From Levilactobacillus fuyuanensis (GTDB lineage: Bacteria; Bacillota; Bacilli; Lactobacillales; Lactobacillaceae): 36,955 nucleotides of DNA. How positions within the stretch are numbered: position 1 is the first letter of the stretch; each line of letters starts with the position of its first letter. Position numbers and translations under genes: made by a program. The stretch is taken from the NCBI RefSeq assembly GCF_003946395.1, contig NZ_RHNZ01000023.1, forward strand, positions 1 to 36,955. The letters are read 5' to 3'. The notes under the pieces are model-generated. The model worked only from the letters and a program-made list of their open reading frames with translations. It was not told the DNA's origin and did not search any database. Below are positions 1 through 6,696 of the stretch, one piece after another.

Positions 1-33
1 CATTCTTTGATTATACAAAAACATCCGTTGCCA

Positions 34-55
34 GTAATCAAATTCGTTTGATTAC
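34..55. other. Perfect stem-loop with TTCG tetraloop
   Basis: The arms 34-42 and 47-55 (GTAATCAAA / TTTGATTAC) are perfectly complementary around TTCG. No T-run follows on either strand, so it is not a standard terminator. It could be an RNA hairpin at the end of the upstream transcript or a protein-binding palindrome. The half-site TTTGATTA also occurs at 7-14. Function unknown. Confidence 0.4.
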
Positions 56-101
56 CAACAACAGATATTTTAGAACCAATTTAATTGTGTGAATGAAGAA
101 G

Positions 102-129
102 TCTGGGACGTAATGTTCCAGGCTTTTTT
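102..129 (+). terminator. Intrinsic terminator of a gene left of the window
   Basis: An 8-bp stem (102-109 with 115-122, including G-T pairs) around the loop GTAAT is followed by a run of six T. It presumably ends a plus-strand transcript that begins outside the window. The rest of 130-310 shows no gene or recognisable element. Confidence 0.75.
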
Positions 130-316
130 ACGTAGACTTATTCTTTCTACGTGCTGCTGTAAACTAGGGAAGGTGGTTGAGAATCATAACTGAATTACTG
201 AAAGTTGGGATATTGAGGCTCTGACACATCGGTGGGTTTGAAATAATGTTGATTGGTTTAAATCCTTACAAGTAATTCAGAATAAATTTGGATGTCATTA
301 CTTAGGCAAAGTATTC

Positions 317-334
317 AAAGAAAGCGCTTTCTTT
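317..334. promoter_or_regulatory. cre-like operator, perfect 18-bp palindrome
   Basis: The sequence AAAGAAAGCGCTTTCTTT equals its own reverse complement. Its core GAAAGCGCTTTC matches the high-affinity catabolite-responsive element recognised by CcpA (TGAAARCGYTTTCA), apart from A for T at the first position and T for A at the last. It overlaps the presumed -35 region of the promoter with its -10 at 351-356, a placement expected to repress. CcpA itself is encoded at 6697-7698. Another LacI-family regulator could also bind. Confidence 0.65.
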
Positions 335-356
335 AAAGCCATGACAGGAATATAAT
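328..356 (+). promoter_or_regulatory. Putative promoter of the two-gene unknown cassette
   Basis: A consensus -10, TATAAT, lies at 351-356. The hexamer 17 bp upstream (TTTCTT, 328-333) is a poor -35 and overlaps the cre-like palindrome. The first start codon is 116 bp downstream of the -10, so a leader of about 110 nt is predicted. No better promoter was seen between 130 and 460. Confidence 0.5.
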
Positions 357-471
357 TTTATGTATAAGGTTGGAAAATATTGTGGGCACAAATATATAGA
401 TTGCGTATGAGGGTTGTGGTGATTTTTTTAAGAAAAGGAACACTATTTTAGGCTTCAGAGAGGTGTTGTTT

Positions 472-1752
472 ATGAATAGTAAGAAACAACGGTTACGTAA
501 TAGAGAAAATATTCGCGAGGCACTTGATAAAAGTGACAAAATTAATCAGCAGCGTATAGAAATTTCGGGAGAATTATCGCGAGTTTCAACAACTTTAAAT
601 GACGCTTCCAATATTCTTGACGATATTGAGGCGGAGTTTGAGAAACAAACGCAACTTCAGAGTAAGGATGTTCAGCTTTTAATTGTGGCAGTTGCTTTAC
701 AGGTGGTTAGACAATATTTTATAACTCAAGGGAAGTTTTTTAACCGTGACACAGATAAGAAAGAAGCGGAACGTGTAAAGAACGAAAATGGTCCCTTGAA
801 TCAGATATACGATAAGTTTAAGGAACCATATAAAGAGAGCGAACTAGAGAGAGGGAAGGGTTACTATAAAAGCACAGTGGAAGAAATTGTGACTATGCCA
901 GTTCCATTTGATACACAGATCAACGCAGGATATGATAAATTTGCCCTGAATCTAGTTGGAAATAAACTCGGATTAGGTGGTGGAAACCTCCATCGGTATA
1001 CGACTTTGGGACATGATCCGATTTTAGGCCTTATTTTCGGAACTGCAAATATCGCCACGAGGACCGCAACTGTTTCTAACTTGCAGTCGTTCCATATACG
1101 ATACGGAACGCCAGGTAATTTAAAAGCTAATGGGCTACCCTTCAAGAAAACTGGTGATTATTTTTCCCAGAGGGCTGATACGATGAAGGTTCTGAAATAT
1201 GGCCTGCTTGAACCAATCGAGAGTAAGGACCCTAAAAAGATGGCTATACTTACCTGCGCTTTGGTGAAGGAGCTTATTCATCTGAAGTCAGATGTGAAGT
1301 CTGTTAGAAGCTTGCCACTTCCCTTTATGACGTTGTCTCCTGAAATGGCAAACAAGTTTTCTGAGTACAAGATAGATACTGGAAATGTCCAAGCTGTTAC
1401 GAAGCAAGCTGTATTGGCTATCGCAATTAATCGGATAATAAGTCTAGTTCATCGAATGATGTTTGTTGAAGGTGAGGAAAATGATGGATCACTAGAAGGT
1501 TATAAGGTTAGAACGAGAAAAATTATAACCTATGCTAATCTTATTTCAAGTAGTAGTAACATCATTGCGGTGGCGGTCGCATCAAAGTTTAAAACGGATG
1601 CAGTTAATTATCTTGATGTCGGAGGCATTATGGTTACCATTGTGGATCTTTTTCGAGATATTAAGTTTGTATCGAAAGTAAAAGAGGAGTTCTTACGAAG
1701 TAACTGGGAGAATCGAGTCATGGGGAATGAATTTTCACTTAAAAATATTTAG
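472..1752 (+). CDS. Unknown protein A of an AT-rich two-gene cassette
   Basis: This 426-residue protein is not one I recognise. The ATG at 472 is preferred over a GTG at 463 because AGAGAGGTG (457-465) is its ribosome binding site. Residues about 10-60 are charged and heptad-like (a likely coiled coil). Moderately hydrophobic helices lie near 65-85, 313-330, 351-371 and 382-393, too polar for clear membrane spans. The most distinctive stretch is residues 173-194, with HRYTTLGHDPILG followed by LIFGTANI, which looks like a conserved family core. There is no signal peptide, and no nuclease, ATPase or transposase motif was seen. It is AT-rich compared with the genes to the right. Gene B follows after 14 bp, so the two are probably co-transcribed. 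Being an accessory pair makes phage defence or stress conceivable, but the sequence does not show a function. Confidence 0.8.
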   Translation: MNSKKQRLRNRENIREALDKSDKINQQRIEISGELSRVSTTLNDASNILDDIEAEFEKQTQLQSKDVQLLIVAVALQVVRQYFITQGKFFNRDTDKKEAERVKNENGPLNQIYDKFKEPYKESELERGKGYYKSTVEEIVTMPVPFDTQINAGYDKFALNLVGNKLGLGGGNLHRYTTLGHDPILGLIFGTANIATRTATVSNLQSFHIRYGTPGNLKANGLPFKKTGDYFSQRADTMKVLKYGLLEPIESKDPKKMAILTCALVKELIHLKSDVKSVRSLPLPFMTLSPEMANKFSEYKIDTGNVQAVTKQAVLAIAINRIISLVHRMMFVEGEENDGSLEGYKVRTRKIITYANLISSSSNIIAVAVASKFKTDAVNYLDVGGIMVTIVDLFRDIKFVSKVKEEFLRSNWENRVMGNEFSLKNI

Positions 1753-1766
1753 GAAAGAAGGAATCA

Positions 1767-3524
1767 ATGATGGGTTTATTTGATCTTGGGAATAAAACAG
1801 AAGCATATAAAAAAGGAATTTCTGATAGTTCTGAAATAGATGCCAAAAAAATGGAAGAAGTTAAAAGGGCGGTTGACGCGACAGCCTCAGAGCAAGCGGA
1901 AAATAATGAGTCGATTAGACAGGGATTTAACGATATTTACGATATGCAGGATGTTTCCGATAAGGAGCAATTATTAGGAATTGACAATTCAGTTAAGCTT
2001 TTGGATTTGGATGAACAAGACAGGTCCTATTTAATCGGGACGCTTTATTCTATCGGGTTAGATAGTCCTAAGTTGAGTTCAGCCCAGAAGAAATACTTTA
2101 ATCAATTAAAGGGGTACTTAGGTGTAGAAAATCCGTATGAGGTTGATTTAGCAGCTGTTGGTGGAATTGATGATATTGAGGTTGCTAAGAGTATCTTTAA
2201 AGTTGTGATGGAATTCGACTACTTAGAGGACAAGTCCTGGACATTTGAGACCTCAGAGGACTATGTGTCATACAGCAATCAATTTAGACTTAATCAGCAA
2301 GATAAATTACGGATTAAAAAAGATATAGAAGACTTACTTCATTTTGGAAATGATTCTTTGGGACGTCAGTACGTCATTCATCGGGATTTTGAAGAAAACA
2401 AAACTACCCAAGAAAATAGTTCAAAAATAGAACATCCTGATGATAGTGAAAATACTGGAAATACAAGTGATGATGAGAGAACACAATCATTTGAAAAAGT
2501 ATTAAGTATGTATTTACAACCTGAAACAGCTTTTAAAAGTGTGGGAGCTGGGGTAGAATTCGTTCAAAAGAGCAGGGAGCTATTGTATGATCAGCTAAAT
2601 TTAAGTGTTGAAATGGTAAGTGATTTTTGTGCAAAAGTGGGCATGTCGGAGACGTTAGATAACTATCGTGACAAAATAGAACAGTATGCTGAAGAGGCAA
2701 AAAGAATTTCGAAAGAAAAAAGGGAAGCAAATGTTGCATCCGGTAAGAAAAGCAAAACTGAAATTGTATTTACAGTTGGTTTATTGCCAGTATTGCCTTT
2801 GATTTTGAGTCCAGCACTTTTAATGTCGATGAAAGGAAACAAAAAGTCCCAGGATGCATATATTAAGGATTTAATACGGTTAAACACAGAAACTGTGGAT
2901 GCAGCGAAAGTTCTTCATGACTCACGAGAGCTAGCCACTAAGACGGATAAGGATCAGGTCAATTATCTTGTTCTATCAGATATTGATAAAGCAGTAAGTG
3001 TATTGATGACTTCGTACGATCAGCTTTCATCAGTCGACTTTCGAATGGGGGACTTAGAAGAGGATGCTCGAAATAAAACACGTAAGTATTTAAGCGTTGC
3101 ATTCTCGGATTTCAACAGGTCTGAGCCTCGTAAACCGATTTTGTTATATAAAAAGAATGCTGAAAAGCCCGATTCAGGATATCTGAGCAAAAAAGAAGTT
3201 GATGGTATTTTTAGTAAAATTATGGAATATGAAGGAGCACCTGATGAACTTGTTGGAGCAATTGATACTTCAATAGGGCACCTAGGGAAAAGTGGTATAG
3301 TCTTTTTAGACGACAGCTTAGTTATACGTAAAGTTATTGGTAAGCCGGTCAGTATCCCGTACAAAAGCATTGACGGCGTTGTTGGCAAAAGAATTATGGC
3401 TCATGATGATGACGGAAATATGTTTGAGGCGGACTTGGATAAAGATGACATTGACTTGGAAAAGGCAAAAGAAATACTTGATACAGTTAAGAATTTTTGG
3501 CTTTTTAGTGAGAAAAGGCGCTAA
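1767..3524 (+). CDS. Unknown protein B, possible TerB-like and PH-like ends
   Basis: This 585-residue protein has the ribosome binding site GGAAAGAAGGAA (1752-1763). The ATG at 1767 was used; a second ATG at 1770 is equally possible. Residues about 66-152 form an all-helical acidic region resembling TerB-type domains (LDEQDRSYLIGTLYSIG, then SSAQKKYFNQL). Residues 210-240 are a polar linker. Residues 260-330 are helical and charged. One hydrophobic stretch at 332-355 could be a membrane segment. Residues about 497-545 look like a short PH-like beta domain (GIVFLDDSLVIRK, then VSIPYKSIDGV). These domain readings are weak resemblances, not assignments. The order soluble helical domain, membrane segment, PH-like end suggests a membrane-associated partner of protein A. 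Base composition is AT-rich like A. A 19-bp perfect inverted repeat follows about 90 bp downstream. Confidence 0.8.
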   Translation: MMGLFDLGNKTEAYKKGISDSSEIDAKKMEEVKRAVDATASEQAENNESIRQGFNDIYDMQDVSDKEQLLGIDNSVKLLDLDEQDRSYLIGTLYSIGLDSPKLSSAQKKYFNQLKGYLGVENPYEVDLAAVGGIDDIEVAKSIFKVVMEFDYLEDKSWTFETSEDYVSYSNQFRLNQQDKLRIKKDIEDLLHFGNDSLGRQYVIHRDFEENKTTQENSSKIEHPDDSENTGNTSDDERTQSFEKVLSMYLQPETAFKSVGAGVEFVQKSRELLYDQLNLSVEMVSDFCAKVGMSETLDNYRDKIEQYAEEAKRISKEKREANVASGKKSKTEIVFTVGLLPVLPLILSPALLMSMKGNKKSQDAYIKDLIRLNTETVDAAKVLHDSRELATKTDKDQVNYLVLSDIDKAVSVLMTSYDQLSSVDFRMGDLEEDARNKTRKYLSVAFSDFNRSEPRKPILLYKKNAEKPDSGYLSKKEVDGIFSKIMEYEGAPDELVGAIDTSIGHLGKSGIVFLDDSLVIRKVIGKPVSIPYKSIDGVVGKRIMAHDDDGNMFEADLDKDDIDLEKAKEILDTVKNFWLFSEKRR

Positions 3525-3614
3525 TGTTTTTCCACGTTGTTTGCTCACTGGACGTGGTAGGGGTTAATGAGCGCGGTGCTTAAAACATTATTTACCATGC
3601 GCAACTATGTATAG

Positions 3615-3663
3615 AACTCAAAGAGCTAGACCCAATATTTACTAGGGTCTAGCTCTTTGAGTT
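3615..3663. terminator. 19-bp perfect inverted repeat between convergent genes
   Basis: The arms 3615-3633 and 3645-3663 are perfectly complementary (AACTCAAAGAGCTAGACCC and its reverse complement) around an 11-base AT-rich loop. The repeat sits between a plus-strand and a minus-strand gene and would fold in either transcript. No long T-run follows on either side, so it is a long-stem terminator by position rather than a textbook one. Confidence 0.65.
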
Positions 3664-3689
3664 TGAAAGCCAAAATTTTAAATAAGAAA

Positions 3690-4538
3690 CTAAGCTTTAG
3701 GTTTTGGCAACGGTACTTCCGGCGTCTTCAAACCACTCCGCAGGGCAGCCCCAATCGCTGGAATCTGTCCCAGGTCGGCAATGTGGTCGGTCGGGACCAC
3801 GACCACGTTGGCTGGTGAATTGGCCAGGTCGCTGAAAGCCGAAATGGATTGGTTTTCGAAGAATTCTGGTGTGGCATTTTCCAGACTGGAGTTGACTGTA
3901 TCGATCCGGTACTTTTCAGCATCGGCTCTGGTCTTCGTCGCCATGGCTTGAGCGGTGGCTGTTGCCATGAGGGCATCGTTCTTGGCCTTCGTCGTCAGCT
4001 CGATGGACTTGGCTTCCCCCTCGGCCTTGGCGATGGCGGCGACTCGCTCTCTGTCGGCCGTCAGTTGCTTATCCATGGCGGATTGAATAGCGGCGGAAGG
4101 GGTCAATTCATCAATGTTGGTCCGGTCGACGTTGATCCCATAGGTGTCGGTCAGGTCACCAATGGCGGTGGCCAGCTCCTGGTTGATCTTGGCTGTGGAC
4201 CCCAGCGCTTCGTTCAGATCCATGCGACCAATGATGTCCCGTAAATGCCCCCGCACCAGTTGGGCCATGGACTCCACGGAATCCGTGTTTTCATACTGGA
4301 ATTTCACGGAGTTAGTCACGTGGTAGTTCAGCGTCAGGCTGGCGGAAACGTCGGCGTTATCCTTGGTGATGACGGAGTAGTTGGGCAGGGCGAGTGGCGT
4401 CATGGCCAACTCAACCGTCCGAATTTTTTGTAGTCCAGGCAAGTAGAAATGAATGCCAGGCGCGACACTGTGCTTGTATTTCCCTAAAGTTTCAACTAAC
4501 CCCTCGTTGTTTTGATGCACAATTCTAATCCCAAACAT
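3690..4538 (-). CDS. SPFH/band-7 domain protein without membrane anchor
   Basis: This 282-residue protein is of the SPFH (stomatin/prohibitin/flotillin/HflK-C) type. The N-terminus goes straight into the band-7 fold (EGLVETLGKY, then APGIHFYLPGLQKIRTVEL), followed by a helical region about 150-210 rich in Ala, Glu and Lys (AIAKAEGEAKSIELTTKAK), typical of the oligomerising coiled coil. Most stomatin-like proteins start with a hydrophobic anchor, and none is present here. The tail ends in a Pro/Lys-rich stretch. SPFH proteins form rings or scaffolds on membranes; the partner of this one is unknown. GAGGAGG lies just before the ATG and overlaps the TGA of the ribbon-helix-helix gene, so the two form one operon. 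Confidence 0.85.
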   Translation of the reverse strand: MFGIRIVHQNNEGLVETLGKYKHSVAPGIHFYLPGLQKIRTVELAMTPLALPNYSVITKDNADVSASLTLNYHVTNSVKFQYENTDSVESMAQLVRGHLRDIIGRMDLNEALGSTAKINQELATAIGDLTDTYGINVDRTNIDELTPSAAIQSAMDKQLTADRERVAAIAKAEGEAKSIELTTKAKNDALMATATAQAMATKTRADAEKYRIDTVNSSLENATPEFFENQSISAFSDLANSPANVVVVPTDHIADLGQIPAIGAALRSGLKTPEVPLPKPKA

Positions 4539-4550
4539 GGCGACTCCTCC

Positions 4551-4880
4551 TCAAATTTTCTTGAACGTCAAGATGTTCCCGTTACTTTCGATAATCGTAT
4601 ACTCCGCGGTGAAGTCTAAGGCTTCTCGTGGCTCCAGCAAGTAACGATAGTAAATACCGGCGACTAACACCAGACCAGTCTTGGCGTCCAAAGCAGAACC
4701 TGGTACGGTGCGACCAACCAATTGCCGAGATTCCCAATTTCCTGGTGTGGCCGTCTTCGATAAGACATTGACGATGTAGGCGTTGATGCTTCGGCCGTCA
4801 GCAGTGGCGGCTTGCGAGAGCTTTTCGAAAAGACTCTCGTCCATGCGAAGTAGGAAACGCTTTTGCTTTTCTTTTGCCAT
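4551..4880 (-). CDS. Ribbon-helix-helix (Arc-type) DNA-binding protein
   Basis: This protein has 109 residues. The ATG at 4880 was chosen because GAGGAGG lies 9 bases upstream; an ATG at 4898 would add MRRPHT and has a poorer fit. Residues 8-45 read as an Arc/MetJ-type ribbon-helix-helix: a basic beta strand (KRFLLRMDESLFEKL), then the helices with ADGRSINAYIVNVL. The remaining 60 residues appear beta-rich and have no function I can name. Such proteins usually repress their own promoter, and a palindrome lies in the promoter spacer here (4926-4943). It is the first gene of a two-gene unit with the SPFH protein. An antitoxin role was considered, but the partner is much too long and of the wrong family for a typical toxin. 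Confidence 0.75.
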   Translation of the reverse strand: MAKEKQKRFLLRMDESLFEKLSQAATADGRSINAYIVNVLSKTATPGNWESRQLVGRTVPGSALDAKTGLVLVAGIYYRYLLEPREALDFTAEYTIIESNGNILTFKKI

Positions 4881-4922
4881 AGTATGTGGCCTCCTCATGC
4901 TCCTCCCCGAGATGATAGCTTA

Positions 4923-4951
4923 ATAATATCACGGTGATATCACTTTGGCAA
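4923..4951 (-). promoter_or_regulatory. Promoter of the RHH-SPFH operon with internal operator
   Basis: On the minus strand TTGCCA (4946-4951) and TATTAT (4923-4928) are separated by exactly 17 bp. The spacer contains ATATCAC-G-GTGATAT (4926-4940) overlapping the palindrome GTGATATCAC (4934-4943). A dimeric repressor bound here would block RNA polymerase. Autoregulation by the RHH protein is the natural inference. Confidence 0.65.
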
Positions 4952-4984
4952 CTATCCTACTTAGTCTGGGGTTTCGAGAAGAGT

Positions 4985-5175
4985 GGCCGCTTCCGGCTGT
5001 CAGGGATTCCGCCTGCTGTGGGGAACGCCTTCAGCCAAAGTGCGGGCTTCCAGCTCGGGTTGAAGCTACGAAAGCCCACGTATCTTCAACCGCGTCCCAC
5101 GCTGTAAGGCCGGGGGAAAAACGCCCGGTCTAACACCGTCGTCACAGCTGGCTCCATCCCTGACCTCCTCCAGCT
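4985..5175. repeat. Non-coding fold-back sequence, large imperfect hairpin
   Basis: This GC-rich stretch between two minus-strand genes can fold back on itself. GTCAGGGAT (4999-5007) pairs with ATCCCTGAC (5156-5164). At the apex GGTTGAAG (5058-5065) pairs with CTTCAACC (5084-5091), and TACG/CGTA (5067-5070 and 5079-5082) extend that stem. The parts between pair only partially. It has no convincing coding frame. It could be a dispersed intergenic repeat or MITE-like remnant, or a structured RNA. The rest of the gap, 5176-5314, shows nothing I recognise. Confidence 0.55.
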
Positions 5176-5315
5176 ACTACTGCATCTTGAGCCGACACCA
5201 AGCGGTTTGGAAACGTGATATACGGATGATGTTGGCAGATCTCATGAGAAGGCAATGAACGGTCCAGGTAGAGAATTTTATATTGCTAATATATCCAGAA
5301 GAAAATATGTATACC

Positions 5316-5359
5316 AAAACCCGCAAGCATCTGCCAATTTCGACAAGTACTCGCGGGTT
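5316..5359 (-). terminator. Terminator of pepQ
   Basis: Read on the minus strand, CCCGCGAG pairs with CTTGCGGG inside longer arms (5348-5359 with 5318-5329) and is followed by TTTT. It lies 24 bp after the pepQ stop. The loop is long (18 bases) and the T-run short, so it may be a modest terminator. Confidence 0.6.
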
Positions 5360-5382
5360 ATTTTAAGACGTTTTAAGAGATG

Positions 5383-6480
5383 TTAGCCCACGTAAGTTAA
5401 TTCCTTAGAGGTGTGGGTGAATGGGAGGCTGCCGTCAGCCGTGACGTGGACACAGTCTTCGATCCGGACGCCGGCGACACCTGGAATGTAGATGCCGGGT
5501 TCGATGGAGAAGCACATGCCGGGTTCTAAGACCAGGTCGTTGCCTTCCATAATGGATGGGAATTCGTGGTCACTCATACCCATACCATGGCCGAGCCGGT
5601 GAATGAAGTATTCGCCGTAGCCAGCCTTAGTGATGATATCACGGGCAATCTTGTCGAGTTCAGCGGCAGTCAGGCCGGGCTTAACTGCGGCTTGAGCCGT
5701 CAGTTGCGCTTCCAGGCAGACGTCGTAGATTTCCTTTTGCTTAGCGGTAGGGGTGCCTAGAGCCACCGTCCGGGAAGCATCGGAGATGTAGCCGTCGTAG
5801 ACCGTGCCGAGGTCAAAGAGAACCAGTTCGTTGTTGGCAAACTTGGTGTCGTTGGTGGCACCATGTGGTTCAGCGGCGTGGGCACCGGCCTGAACAAGGC
5901 TCCCGAAGGACATTTCCATAATGCCTTCCTTCATCAAAGCGTATTGCAATTCGGCAACGGCGGATTGTTCCGTCTTGCCAGCTTTAACGGCTGCGAAGCC
6001 GTGTTCGAAGGCGAAATCGTCCCATTTGCCGGCGATTTCCAATTTTTTGATTTCTTCTTCAGACTTGATCAACCGCATACGTTCGATAAACGTTGTGATG
6101 TCTAAGTCGAAGCGGGGACTGGTGAATTGCGCAGCTAAGGCTTCCATCCGGGCAACTTGGAGTTGGCCCTTCTCTAAAGCGATGTGTTCTGGATTCACGT
6201 GGCGTTGCTTAACTTGATCGGCAATCATAGCCCATGGGTTTTCATGGTCCAGGTAGCCAACGACAGGGAACTTCCAGCCAGTTTCTTTGATAACTTCGAC
6301 TTCCAAGGCCGGTGCAAAGATGAATGGGTCTTGGTCTGGGAAGATTACTAAAGCCAGGACCCGTTCGATTGGGTCGCTGCCAAAGCCAGTCAGGTACTGA
6401 ATGGTCTTGGGATTGCTTAAGTAGGTCATGCTGGCGTGGTGTTCCGCCGTCCATTGCTGAATTTGTTCGAGTTTCGTCAT
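5383..6480 (-). CDS. pepQ: Xaa-Pro dipeptidase PepQ
   Basis: This is a 365-residue M24-family metallopeptidase that hydrolyses X-Pro dipeptides in the cytoplasm, the last step of proline-rich (casein or cereal) peptide use. The N-terminal creatinase-like domain spans about 1-130 and the pita-bread catalytic domain 135-365. All five dinuclear metal ligands can be placed: D223 (FDLGTVYDG), D234 (ISDASRT), H298 (RLGHGMG), E327 (SIEPGIY) and E341 (VRIEDCV). The length is normal for PepQ. The start is an ATG preceded by GAAGGGGTGA. It is divergent from ccpA, the arrangement typical of lactobacilli, so the cre between them may also affect pepQ. A minus-strand -10, TATACT (6508-6513), lies 28 bases before the start codon. 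Confidence 0.95.
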   Translation of the reverse strand: MTKLEQIQQWTAEHHASMTYLSNPKTIQYLTGFGSDPIERVLALVIFPDQDPFIFAPALEVEVIKETGWKFPVVGYLDHENPWAMIADQVKQRHVNPEHIALEKGQLQVARMEALAAQFTSPRFDLDITTFIERMRLIKSEEEIKKLEIAGKWDDFAFEHGFAAVKAGKTEQSAVAELQYALMKEGIMEMSFGSLVQAGAHAAEPHGATNDTKFANNELVLFDLGTVYDGYISDASRTVALGTPTAKQKEIYDVCLEAQLTAQAAVKPGLTAAELDKIARDIITKAGYGEYFIHRLGHGMGMSDHEFPSIMEGNDLVLEPGMCFSIEPGIYIPGVAGVRIEDCVHVTADGSLPFTHTSKELTYVG

Positions 6481-6507
6481 GAAATCACCCCTTCAATTAA
6501 TGTCATT

Positions 6508-6513
6508 AGTATA
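6508..6513 (-). promoter_or_regulatory. -10 element of pepQ
   Basis: TATACT on the minus strand lies 28 bases upstream of the pepQ ATG. No good -35 is present 17 bp upstream, so only the -10 is called. Confidence 0.45.
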
Positions 6514-6590
6514 CCATCAAAAGGGGGTTAATTTAAGAATATGAAGCGTTCTGCCTTGAAAATTCTGTGAAAATAAGGTATTCTTTGATG

Positions 6591-6604
6591 TGAAAGCGTT
6601 TTCA
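6591..6604. promoter_or_regulatory. cre site in the pepQ-ccpA intergenic region
   Basis: TGAAAGCGTTTTCA is a full match to the CcpA-binding consensus TGAAARCGYTTTCA. It lies immediately upstream of the ccpA -35, which fits the autoregulation known for ccpA in lactobacilli. Confidence 0.85.
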
Positions 6605-6607
6605 CTC

Positions 6608-6636
6608 TTGCGTCCATGAAAACAATTCTGTATACT
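6608..6636 (+). promoter_or_regulatory. ccpA promoter
   Basis: TTGCGT (6608-6613), a 17-bp spacer and TATACT (6631-6636) lie just downstream of the cre and about 60 bp before the ATG. Confidence 0.65.
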
Positions 6637-6696
6637 GGTCAAGTTGCTTGAAAACGAATGAAAACAAATCAAAACAAGAAAGAAAGGGCTCTCGCT

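Noticed and set aside
4538-4551. RHH-SPFH pair as a toxin-antitoxin module
   Set aside because: The second protein is a 282-residue SPFH scaffold with no toxin motif, so regulation of an ordinary operon is more likely.
4945-5133. 62-residue plus-strand open frame in the fold-back sequence
   Set aside because: No ribosome binding site, and the stretch is explained better by its inverted-repeat structure.
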